DNA from: an uncultured Eubacteriaceae bacterium
Lineage (GTDB): Bacteria; Bacillota; Clostridia; Oscillospirales; Acutalibacteraceae
Direction: 5' to 3'
NCBI GenBank assembly: GCA_937905915.1
Contig: CALCVR010000117.1
Coordinates: 1 to 5,128, forward strand
DNA: 5,128 nucleotides
This document shows, piece by piece, positions 1-5,128 of this stretch. The position numbers and the translations under genes are program-made. Under the pieces are notes generated by a model. The model saw only the letters and a list, made by a program, of their open reading frames with translations, was not told the DNA's origin and made no database searches. Within the stretch, counting starts at the first letter, position 1. Each line of letters begins with the position of its first letter.

Positions 1-161
1 TCGTCGTAATCCCCCTCAATGGTGGTTTCAAAGGGGCCCACGTAGGTGGGGAGCCCGCTGGACTTGATGTAAGCAATCACTTCATCCACAATGCGGAGCA
101 ATTCATCTCCCTGCACGTCGGGGAGAACTTGGATGGCTACACTGGCTTCCGGTTGATTCAT
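1..161 (-). CDS. Thiamine-binding family protein (MTH1187/YkoF-type), N-terminal part only
   Basis: The first 53 codons are present and the gene continues past the left edge. The visible protein has the features of the small cytoplasmic Thiamine_BP family (formerly DUF77): a first beta strand VAIQVLP (residues 8-14), a helix around VDEVIAYIKSSG (25-36), then YVGPFETTIEGDYD (40-53), which holds the conserved GPFETTIEG segment. Full members are about 95-100 residues long, so roughly half is seen. Family members bind thiamine or its pyrimidine precursor, and are often encoded beside ABC importers for thiamine precursors; that role here is inference. I chose the ATG at 161 because AGGAG ends 9 bases upstream; an in-frame ATG at 170 directly abuts that site and cannot use it. 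The gene starts 45 bases after the permease stop with no clear terminator between, so it may be co-transcribed with the exporter genes although its function looks unrelated. Family call is firm; function is moderate. Confidence 0.85.
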   Translation of the reverse strand, partial: MNQPEASVAIQVLPDVQGDELLRIVDEVIAYIKSSGLPTYVGPFETTIEGDYD

Positions 162-162
162 A

Positions 163-192
163 GGGAACATCTCCTTTTTGAGGAGGGATCCC
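163..192 (-). promoter_or_regulatory. Ribosome binding site of the thiamine-binding gene inside a small hairpin
   Basis: On the minus strand, CTCCT (185-181) and AGGAG (175-171) form a perfect 5-bp stem around a CAAAA loop. An outer GGGA (192-189) can pair with TCCC (166-163), just before the start codon. The AGGAG arm is the Shine-Dalgarno sequence of the gene starting at 161, so the fold would partly hide it. The pairing is seen directly; any regulatory effect is inference. The stem is short and has no U-tract, so it is not a terminator. Confidence 0.4.
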
Positions 193-206
193 AAAAGAAG
201 GGGAAA

Positions 207-3200
207 TTACTCCACCGACTTAAGGGATTCCACCATATCGATCTTTTTAAGTTTAAAGTAGAAAGTAAAATTGACCACTGCGATAAACAGGAGGGTTAAT
301 GAGTCCGACAAAATAAAGCAGTACGGAGCAATGTCGGGCGAGAACATGACGGCATCAACCCCGGCGGTTTGGATGACAAATTTCTCAAAGAAAATCCCAA
401 GAACCAATCCTGCCGCCACTCCCATCAGGGAAGAAATGATATTTTCGCGGTAAATGTAAGCCGAAACTTCTCGATCGTAAAAGCCCAACACTTTGATGGT
501 AGCCAGCTCCCGGATGCGCTCATTGACGTTGATGTTGGTAAGGTTGTAGAGCACGATGATGGCCAAAGCGCCAGCAGATAAAATCAGCACCCACACGATG
601 CTATTGAGACTGCTGATGGTGTCACTAAAGCTGTCGTTAATCTCTGACGTGTAAGAGACGCCCAGCACATTGTCATAGGACATTAGGAGATTGGATACGG
701 CTTCCTGGTCGGCGCCCTCGGTCAAGCGGAATACGATCATATTGTAGGAAGGGGCCTCCCCAAACAGCTGCCCGTAGAGGGTTGGAGTCATGTAGATATA
801 ATGCATGGCGTAGTTTTCCGTCACAGCCGATACTGTCGTCTCAAGAGGACGCCCGTCGGCTTTTGTCAGGGTGACCGAATCGCCCGCCTCCACATCCAGC
901 ATCTTGGCTAATTTCTCCGTAAGGATCACACCGCCGTCCGATAAGGAGAGAGGCTTTTGCCCCACACGTTCCTGAAGGGAGACATAACGGGAAAAATCCT
1001 CTGCGGATTGGGGGACAAACAAGGTGGCGCTTTTTACTGTTTTGCCATTGGTAATGTCCATTTCCCGCTGCAAGATGGGGGAACAATCCTGGATACCGTC
1101 GGCAGCGGCTATTTTCTCCTGAAGGATGGCGACGTCTTGGGAAGATACGGCGTCGTCCATAGCGGCGATGCCGTCGTAGAGGAAAATAGATCCAAATTGC
1201 TTTGGCGCGATGGAGGCGATGGAATTTTGAAGCCCGAAACCGGTGAGCATAAGGGCTGTACAGCCGGCAATGCTGATGACCGTCATAAGGATGCGCTTTT
1301 TGTAACGGAACAGGTTGCGCAGGGTGACTTTATAGATAAAGCTAAGCCTGGACCAAAGGAAGGTGACGCGCTCCAACAAAACGCGTTTACCGGCTTTTGG
1401 AGCGCGGGGACGCATCAGTTGGGCAGGATAGGCTAGAAGCTCTTTGTAACAGGACGCCAAAGTAACGAGGCCGGTGCAAGCGACAGCGGCCAATGTACAC
1501 CAAAGGGCGTAGTCCCAATGGATGGGGGTAAGGGGATTGGGCATGTCGTAAAGGATCCCATAAGCACCGATGATGATGCGGGGGAAAAGCTGGAATCCCA
1601 CAGCCAAACCAATGACGCTGCCTAAGAAACTAGCGGATACCGCATAAAAGAGGTATTTGGACATAATAACCCGTCGAGAATATCCTAAAGCCTTCATGGT
1701 GCCGATCTGGGTTCTATGCTCTTCCACCATGCGGGTCATGGTAGTCAAACACACCAAAGCTGCTACCAAGATAAAGAATACAGGAAACACAGCCGCAACG
1801 GCATCTACCTTTTGAGCGTCTTCCTCATAGTTGGAGTAGCCGGGATTATTGCTTCGATCCCACACATACCAGGTAGGTTCCGTCAAATCGGCTAGCTGAC
1901 GCTCACCGTCCTCAATTTGTTTGCGGGCGTCCTCCAGCTTCTGATCGGACTCCGCTTTGCCCGAATCATATTCGGACTTGGCCTGAACAAGAGATTCATC
2001 GCCTTTCTCCAACTCCTTCTTGGATTGATCCAGCTTCTCTTGTCCCTTTGCTTTTTCTGAAGAAAAGGTTTCTTTTTGCGAAGCCAACTGGGCACTTCCA
2101 TCGTCTAGCTGCTTGCGGGAATGATCCAGAGTTTGTTTGGCGTCCTCCAACTGTTTTTTGGTGTCCTCCAGCTGCCTGCGGGCGTCTTGGATACCGGTTT
2201 GCAGAGTGAGGAGACCGTTTTGCCCTTCTTCCAGCTGTTGTTCCTGGTCGGCAAGTTGCTCATCCATGGAAGAAATCATGGAATCGGCCTGCTTTTTGAT
2301 CAGCTGTTTTACCAGCTTTTGCAGCCCATTGGATGGATCCAGGGTCACATATTGGCTTAAAATACGTTCCAACGTAATGCCTTCCGGTAGGGTACCCTCG
2401 GGAATCACGCTGCTGAGGGACTCAATTTGTTCCAACGTTTGGTTTAAATCCTCCGGAAAGGCCGATGCGTCAGGAAGATAGGTGTTTTCATAATCACGAA
2501 GAACCTGTCCTACCAGTTGCAGCAACAAAGTGGCATCCTCCAACTTCTGTTGCCCTTCAGTTAACTGCTGCTCCAGCTGCTCGGCCTGATTTTCATACCG
2601 GCCGATTTGTTCCCATGCCGCGGGCAGCTGCTGATCGTACTGAGCTTTTCCCTCTTGGTACTGTTTGAGCCCTTCTTGATACTGAGCTTCCCCTTCTTCG
2701 ATTTTCTGCTGAGCTTCATCGATTTGGGCCTGGCCTTGGGAAATCTTTGTGTTAAATTCTTCCACGCCGGCATAATAGGCCGCCCATCCGTCGTCTAATT
2801 CTTTTTGGGCGTCTTGGATTTTTTGCCAAGCATCCCCTAATTCTGTAGCCTGCTTTTCTTCGCCGTCGGCCAACTCCTGTTTGGCGTCGTCCAATTTTTC
2901 CTTGGCTTGGGTGTAGAGCTCATCGTACCGCTCTTTGGAACGCCTATCAGCCAAAGCTTCAAGTTCTTGAGAGGCGGTATCCACAGCGTTCTCATAAGGG
3001 GATTCAAAGGGGGAAAGCCTCTCTGTAGAATCCAGCGTGAGATAAACGTCGGTGTAGACATCCAGGACGAAATCCTCTTCCGGCACCATAATAAAAGCGT
3101 CGATGCTGCCGTCCCCTAAAAGGGTATTGCCCCGTTCAAAATTGATGTAGGAAGAGGAGTTGACGATGCCCACAATGGTATAGGTATCGGTGTGTAAGGT

Positions 3201-3716
3201 ATCGCTCAAGGGTGTATCATTGCCAGAACGGAGGGTGATGGTATTTCCCAATGTAAAGGAACTGGGAGCTTTCATACCGCGGTCCACAACGCATTCACCG
3301 GATTTTTCAGGCAGCCGCCCTTCCACCAACGTAGGCTGATTTAAATTGTTGGGATCATCGGAATCGCTGGCGTTTTGAGAAATGGACAACACTTTTAAAA
3401 TCGTGCTGGAGTTCTGATCGTCGCCTTCCATGACGTCCACTGAATAGGCCGGCATAAATCCTCGGATACCGTCTATCTGCCGGATAGCGGCCAAATCATC
3501 GTCGTTGAACCCGAAGGTGGACAACAGATGAAGGTCGGATAACTGTGTATCCTCATAATACTGGGTAGCGCTGAGGATCATATCTGGACAGCTGGATTTT
3601 ACACCGGCGAAAAAACCGGTGCCGATGGCCACAATGGCTAGGATAGATAAAAAACGATTGCGTGTTTTCCAGATCTCGCGGAGCGCTTCTTTTACAATGG
3701 CGGAACGTCTTCTCAT
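207..3716 (-). CDS. FtsX-type ABC transporter permease with very long extracellular coiled-coil insert
   Basis: This 1169-residue integral membrane protein is the permease partner of the ATPase encoded just upstream. It is built as two fused MacB/LolC-like halves. Half one: membrane segment 1 (about 21-40), extracellular domain (41-252), coiled coil (253-613), segments 2-4 (about 640-660, 688-712, 735-757). A cytoplasmic linker (758-808) leads to half two: segment 5 (809-829), extracellular domain (830-1038), segments 6-8 (about 1040-1060, 1094-1115, 1133-1155). Both halves have the FtsX cytoplasmic coupling loop after their second segment: IGTMKALGYS (671-680) and LATIKVLGFY (1071-1080), exactly 400 residues apart. 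Eight segments in a 1+3, 1+3 order fit a fused pseudodimer and argue against BceB-type permeases, which have ten. MacB-type transporters are known to couple ATP hydrolysis to movements outside the membrane rather than to a classic pore. Substrate is unknown; export or cell-envelope work is inferred. The start ATG has only a weak GAGG 12 bases upstream. The gene lies 37 bases after the ATPase gene, so they are surely one operon. No frameshift is visible. Confidence 0.95.
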   Translation of the reverse strand: MRRRSAIVKEALREIWKTRNRFLSILAIVAIGTGFFAGVKSSCPDMILSATQYYEDTQLSDLHLLSTFGFNDDDLAAIRQIDGIRGFMPAYSVDVMEGDDQNSSTILKVLSISQNASDSDDPNNLNQPTLVEGRLPEKSGECVVDRGMKAPSSFTLGNTITLRSGNDTPLSDTLHTDTYTIVGIVNSSSYINFERGNTLLGDGSIDAFIMVPEEDFVLDVYTDVYLTLDSTERLSPFESPYENAVDTASQELEALADRRSKERYDELYTQAKEKLDDAKQELADGEEKQATELGDAWQKIQDAQKELDDGWAAYYAGVEEFNTKISQGQAQIDEAQQKIEEGEAQYQEGLKQYQEGKAQYDQQLPAAWEQIGRYENQAEQLEQQLTEGQQKLEDATLLLQLVGQVLRDYENTYLPDASAFPEDLNQTLEQIESLSSVIPEGTLPEGITLERILSQYVTLDPSNGLQKLVKQLIKKQADSMISSMDEQLADQEQQLEEGQNGLLTLQTGIQDARRQLEDTKKQLEDAKQTLDHSRKQLDDGSAQLASQKETFSSEKAKGQEKLDQSKKELEKGDESLVQAKSEYDSGKAESDQKLEDARKQIEDGERQLADLTEPTWYVWDRSNNPGYSNYEEDAQKVDAVAAVFPVFFILVAALVCLTTMTRMVEEHRTQIGTMKALGYSRRVIMSKYLFYAVSASFLGSVIGLAVGFQLFPRIIIGAYGILYDMPNPLTPIHWDYALWCTLAAVACTGLVTLASCYKELLAYPAQLMRPRAPKAGKRVLLERVTFLWSRLSFIYKVTLRNLFRYKKRILMTVISIAGCTALMLTGFGLQNSIASIAPKQFGSIFLYDGIAAMDDAVSSQDVAILQEKIAAADGIQDCSPILQREMDITNGKTVKSATLFVPQSAEDFSRYVSLQERVGQKPLSLSDGGVILTEKLAKMLDVEAGDSVTLTKADGRPLETTVSAVTENYAMHYIYMTPTLYGQLFGEAPSYNMIVFRLTEGADQEAVSNLLMSYDNVLGVSYTSEINDSFSDTISSLNSIVWVLILSAGALAIIVLYNLTNINVNERIRELATIKVLGFYDREVSAYIYRENIISSLMGVAAGLVLGIFFEKFVIQTAGVDAVMFSPDIAPYCFILSDSLTLLFIAVVNFTFYFKLKKIDMVESLKSVE
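1935..2114 (-). repeat. Protein-level internal repeat, copy B (permease residues 535-594)
   Basis: This is the second copy of the 60-residue unit and sits in the second coil arm. Glycines at 540, 558, 572 and 586 repeat the 18-14-14 spacing of copy A, and a further glycine follows at 604 (another 18). Copy A lies in the first arm, so if the arms fold back on each other the two copies run antiparallel. The DNA of the two copies has diverged in codon use, so this is not a recent tandem duplication. Confidence 0.5.
2625..2804 (-). repeat. Protein-level internal repeat, copy A (permease residues 305-364)
   Basis: This stretch aligns without gaps to residues 535-594 of the same protein (bases 1935-2114), at an offset of 230 residues. 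I count 20 identities in 60 positions, including KxLDDG at the start, GQ at 328-329, G342, GKA at 356-358 and DQxL at 361-364. Coiled coils of similar composition align easily, so shared ancestry is probable rather than certain. The matching glycine spacing (310, 328, 342, 356) is the best argument for it. Confidence 0.5.
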
Positions 3717-3728
3717 AAAAACGAAAAA

Positions 3729-3732
3729 CCTC
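3729..3732 (-). promoter_or_regulatory. Weak, distant Shine-Dalgarno of the permease gene
   Basis: GAGG is the only purine-rich match upstream of the permease ATG (3716), and it is separated by 12 mostly T bases. The two genes upstream have AGGTG or AAAGGAG at 7 bases. The permease may therefore be translated less efficiently than the ATPase, which would suit a fused pseudodimer needing two ATPase subunits per permease; that stoichiometry link is inference. Confidence 0.45.
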
Positions 3733-3753
3733 GATTCTACCGTGTGGTCAAAG

Positions 3754-4458
3754 TCACCATTCGATCTGGTCGACTGGGGTGGGATTGGAGTTGAGGATGA
3801 TGTCCTGAACCCTGCTGTTTTTCAGTTTGATCACGCGGTCCGCCATGGGGGTAAGGGCCAGATTATGGGTGATGACGATAACCGTCATATGGCTTTTACG
3901 GCAGGTATCTTGCAGGAGCTTTAAAACACTTTTACCGGTATTGTAATCCAAAGCGCCGGTGGGCTCGTCGCACAGAAGCAATTTAGGACGTTTTGCCAAT
4001 GCGCGGGCGATGGATACGCGTTGCTGTTCGCCGCCGGAAAGCTGGGCTGGGAAATTATCAAGACGGTCCTTTAGCCCTACATCGATAAGCGCCTGTGCCG
4101 CATCCATGGGATTTTTGCAAATCTGGGTGGCCAGCTCCACATTTTCCCTGGCGGTCAAATTGGGCACTAAATTATAAAACTGAAAGACAAACCCAATGTC
4201 ATACCGGCGGTACTCGGTTAGCTGACGGGCATTAAAACCGCTGATATCACGTCCGTCGACCGAAATAACACCGCCGTCACAGTGATCCATTCCGCCTAGA
4301 ATATTGAGCACCGTGGTTTTACCGGCGCCGCTGGGACCGACGATAACGGCAAATTCTCCTTTTTCAATGTCAAATGAAATGTGGTCGGAGGCGGTGATGG
4401 TCACCTCTCCCATTTTATACTGTTTTACGACGTCTTTGAGATGGACAAAACTGCTCAT
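3754..4458 (-). CDS. ABC transporter ATP-binding protein, LolD/MacB type
   Basis: This 234-residue cytoplasmic ATPase hydrolyses ATP to drive the FtsX-type permease encoded 37 bases downstream. All nucleotide-binding motifs are intact: Walker A GPSGAGKT (41-48), Q-loop Q93 in VFQFYNLVP, signature LSGGEQQR (140-147), Walker B KLLLCDEP with catalytic E165, D-loop ALD (169-171) and switch H198. The [17 protein letters not shown] stretch and the DEPTGALD Walker B tail are typical of the LolD/MacB/FtsE group that serves FtsX-type permeases. Length is normal for the group. A start six bases further upstream (TTG at 4464) is open, but it lies one base from the AAAGGAG site, whereas the ATG at 4458 has the normal 7-base gap, so I use the ATG. 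It follows the regulator gene by 33 bases. Substrate specificity cannot be read from an ATPase. The family and the partner are firm. Confidence 0.96.
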   Translation of the reverse strand: MSSFVHLKDVVKQYKMGEVTITASDHISFDIEKGEFAVIVGPSGAGKTTVLNILGGMDHCDGGVISVDGRDISGFNARQLTEYRRYDIGFVFQFYNLVPNLTARENVELATQICKNPMDAAQALIDVGLKDRLDNFPAQLSGGEQQRVSIARALAKRPKLLLCDEPTGALDYNTGKSVLKLLQDTCRKSHMTVIVITHNLALTPMADRVIKLKNSRVQDIILNSNPTPVDQIEW

Positions 4459-4465
4459 AGGCAAG

Positions 4466-4472
4466 CTCCTTT
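4466..4472 (-). promoter_or_regulatory. Shine-Dalgarno AAAGGAG deciding the ATPase start
   Basis: AAAGGAG lies 7 bases before the ATG at 4458 and only 1 base before the alternative TTG at 4464. This spacing selects the ATG and shortens the longest open frame by two residues. Confidence 0.85.
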
Positions 4473-4491
4473 GCGATAAAATAAAATGGAA

Positions 4492-5067
4492 TTACATCCT
4501 GGTGTCAATATCCTTGAGCATCAGGATCAAAAATCGGCGCAATACGGCATGCAACCCGTCGGCGTCTCCCTCAAAGCGATTGAGAATATGAAATACCCCG
4601 TGAACCATGGAGATAGCCAAAGTTTCGGCTAAAATCGACTGATCGGCTCCTGGGGAAAGATAGGGCATTAGTTCATCCGAAATACGGCGAGCGGCAATGT
4701 CCACCACATGGGCACGGATGTGCTCATAAGGAGAACCTTCGCTGCCTTGCATTAAAATAAGGAATTGAATGCGGTTGCACAAAAAGACATGGGCAATGGC
4801 ATCGGTCATCTGTTCAATGGTGGGTAACGAAATAGTTTCCCCCTTGGAGATGCTGAAAATTAAATCGTCCAATTGCTGGACGGTAGGTCCTAAAATATGA
4901 TGAAACAAATCCTCTTTACCGCCAAAGTAGGCATAAATATTGCCAGGAGTGATGTCGGCCTGCTGAGCGATACGCCGCATAGAGGATTTTTGATAGCCAT
5001 ATTGGGTAAACTCTGAAGTAGCAGCATCTATGATGCGAGCCCGTACTTCGTCTTTTGGTTTTTGCAT
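4492..5067 (-). CDS. TetR/AcrR-family transcriptional regulator
   Basis: This 191-residue protein is a likely dimeric DNA-binding repressor. The N-terminus has the TetR pattern: helix 1 RARIIDAATSEFTQYGY (9-25), then the helix-turn-helix MRRIAQQADITPGNIYAYF (30-48), followed by GGKEDLFHHIL (49-59), in which K51 and the LF pair are family hallmarks. The rest (60-191) is a helical ligand and dimer domain that varies too much in this family to name a ligand. The gene is first in the operon, ahead of the transporter genes. In TetR systems this layout usually means that it represses its own promoter and is released by the transported compound or a related signal; that is inference here. I start at the ATG at 5067, which has AGGTG at 7 bases. 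The longer frame from 5085 adds six residues but has no ribosome site and would begin only about 11 bases after the predicted transcript start. Confidence 0.93.
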   Translation of the reverse strand: MQKPKDEVRARIIDAATSEFTQYGYQKSSMRRIAQQADITPGNIYAYFGGKEDLFHHILGPTVQQLDDLIFSISKGETISLPTIEQMTDAIAHVFLCNRIQFLILMQGSEGSPYEHIRAHVVDIAARRISDELMPYLSPGADQSILAETLAISMVHGVFHILNRFEGDADGLHAVLRRFLILMLKDIDTRM

Positions 5068-5074
5068 TATTAAA

Positions 5075-5079
5075 CACCT
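5075..5079 (-). promoter_or_regulatory. Shine-Dalgarno AGGTG deciding the TetR start
   Basis: AGGTG sits 7 bases before the ATG at 5067. Both candidate ATGs of this gene lie in an identical AATAATG heptamer 18 bases apart, but only the inner one has a ribosome site in front of it. Confidence 0.7.
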
Positions 5080-5098
5080 GTTCATTATTCAATGTGTA

Positions 5099-5111
5099 TT
5101 TTATTATAAAA
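5099..5111 (-). promoter_or_regulatory. AT-rich inverted repeat over the -10 box, possible TetR operator
   Basis: The 13-base sequence TTTTATAATAAAA is a perfect inverted repeat of two 6-base arms around a central A, and it contains the -10 box. A repressor bound here would block RNA polymerase, as expected for self-regulation. TetR operators are usually longer and less AT-only, so this may simply be an AT-rich promoter. Confidence 0.3.
5103..5108 (-). promoter_or_regulatory. Sigma-A -10 box (TATAAT) of the regulator-transporter operon
   Basis: A perfect TATAAT lies 35 bases upstream of the regulator ATG. Transcription would begin near 5096, giving a leader of about 28 bases. With a 17-base spacer the -35 box would fall at 5126-5131, and only its last three bases are in the window, so it cannot be judged. 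No TG extension precedes the -10 box. Confidence 0.6.
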
Positions 5112-5128
5112 GATCGTAGTCCGAATTA

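Larger units (their letters stand above)
1878..2960 (-). other. Region encoding the extracellular coiled-coil stalk of the permease
   Basis: Residues 253-613 of the permease lie between the first extracellular domain and membrane segment 2. They are rich in Q, E, K, D and A, with leucines or isoleucines in heptad-like spacing, for example QLEDTKKQLEDAKQ (515-528) and QKIEEGEAQYQEG (337-349). Two coil arms, about 253-400 and 466-613, flank a segment with prolines and fewer heptads (401-465). Equal arms with both ends at the membrane side suggest an antiparallel hairpin. At about 0.15 nm per helical residue, 148 residues would reach roughly 20 nm. The heptads are seen; the hairpin is inferred and was not modelled. 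Confidence 0.75.

Noticed and set aside
171..185. Inverted repeat as a transcription terminator after the permease gene
   Set aside because: The stem is only 5 bp and AU/GC mixed, with no U-tract after it on the minus strand, and its 3' arm is the next gene's ribosome site.
957..1436. Plus-strand open frame of 159 codons
   Set aside because: It lies wholly antisense to the well-supported permease gene. Its product shows no recognisable domain, and the permease frame is uninterrupted here.
2140..2174. Near-identical 14-base repeats (GCGTCCTCCAACTG and GTGTCCTCCAGCTG) 21 bases apart
   Set aside because: They encode successive QLED heptads of the coiled coil. This is protein repetition, not a CRISPR, iteron or tandem DNA repeat.
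2121..2481. Plus-strand open frames opposite the coiled coil, giving leucine-, serine- and cysteine-rich products
   Set aside because: These are the mirror image of codons for Q, E, K and L heptads. Their odd composition is explained by the opposite strand.
207..3716. Assignment as a BceAB-type antimicrobial peptide resistance permease
   Set aside because: BceB-type permeases have ten membrane segments, one extracellular domain and usually a two-component system nearby. Here there are eight segments, two extracellular domains and a TetR regulator.
3619..3924. Plus-strand open frame spanning the permease-ATPase junction
   Set aside because: It overlaps the ends of two firm minus-strand genes and shows no recognisable protein features.
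5068..5085. Longer regulator start at the ATG at 5085
   Set aside because: It has no ribosome site and would leave a leader of only about 11 bases; the inner ATG has AGGTG at 7 bases.
5074..5097. ACAC...GTGT pairing around the regulator start as an operator
   Set aside because: Only four bases pair before mismatches begin, which is too weak to support a call.

Overview
The window reads as one compact minus-strand gene cluster from a Gram-positive anaerobe of the Clostridia. An Oscillospiraceae/Ruminococcaceae-like host is my best guess, inferred from the style of the large FtsX-type permease, the AGGAG-type ribosome binding sites and the moderate GC content; the sequence does not prove it. 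There is no RNA gene, insertion sequence, CRISPR array or phage signal.

Reading along the minus strand from right to left: (1) a promoter region at about 5086-5128, with a perfect TATAAT -10 box inside an AT-rich inverted repeat; (2) a TetR/AcrR-family repressor (4492-5067); (3) after 33 bases, an ABC ATPase of the LolD/MacB type (3754-4458); (4) after 37 bases, a 1169-residue FtsX-type permease (207-3716); (5) after 45 bases, the first 53 codons of a thiamine-binding (MTH1187/YkoF-type) protein, which runs off the left edge (1-161). No convincing terminator lies between any of these genes, so all four may share one transcript. No gap between genes exceeds 50 bases.

Genes 2-4 form a self-contained module. 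The TetR protein probably senses a ligand and controls its own operon. The ATPase is the cytoplasmic motor, and the permease is a mechanotransmission-type membrane protein. The permease is two MacB-like halves fused in one chain (8 predicted membrane segments, each half 1+3). Only the first half carries a very long extracellular coiled coil: two arms of about 148 residues flanking a 65-residue non-coil segment. The arms contain an ungapped internal repeat (offset 230 residues) in which glycines recur at the same 18-14-14 spacing. This stalk is the most interesting part of the window. The substrate cannot be read from the sequence; a toxic compound, peptide or lipid, or a cell-wall remodelling role, are all possible.

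The thiamine-binding gene is functionally distinct. It probably opens the next block, perhaps uptake of a thiamine precursor, beyond the left edge. Its ribosome binding site can fold into a small hairpin.
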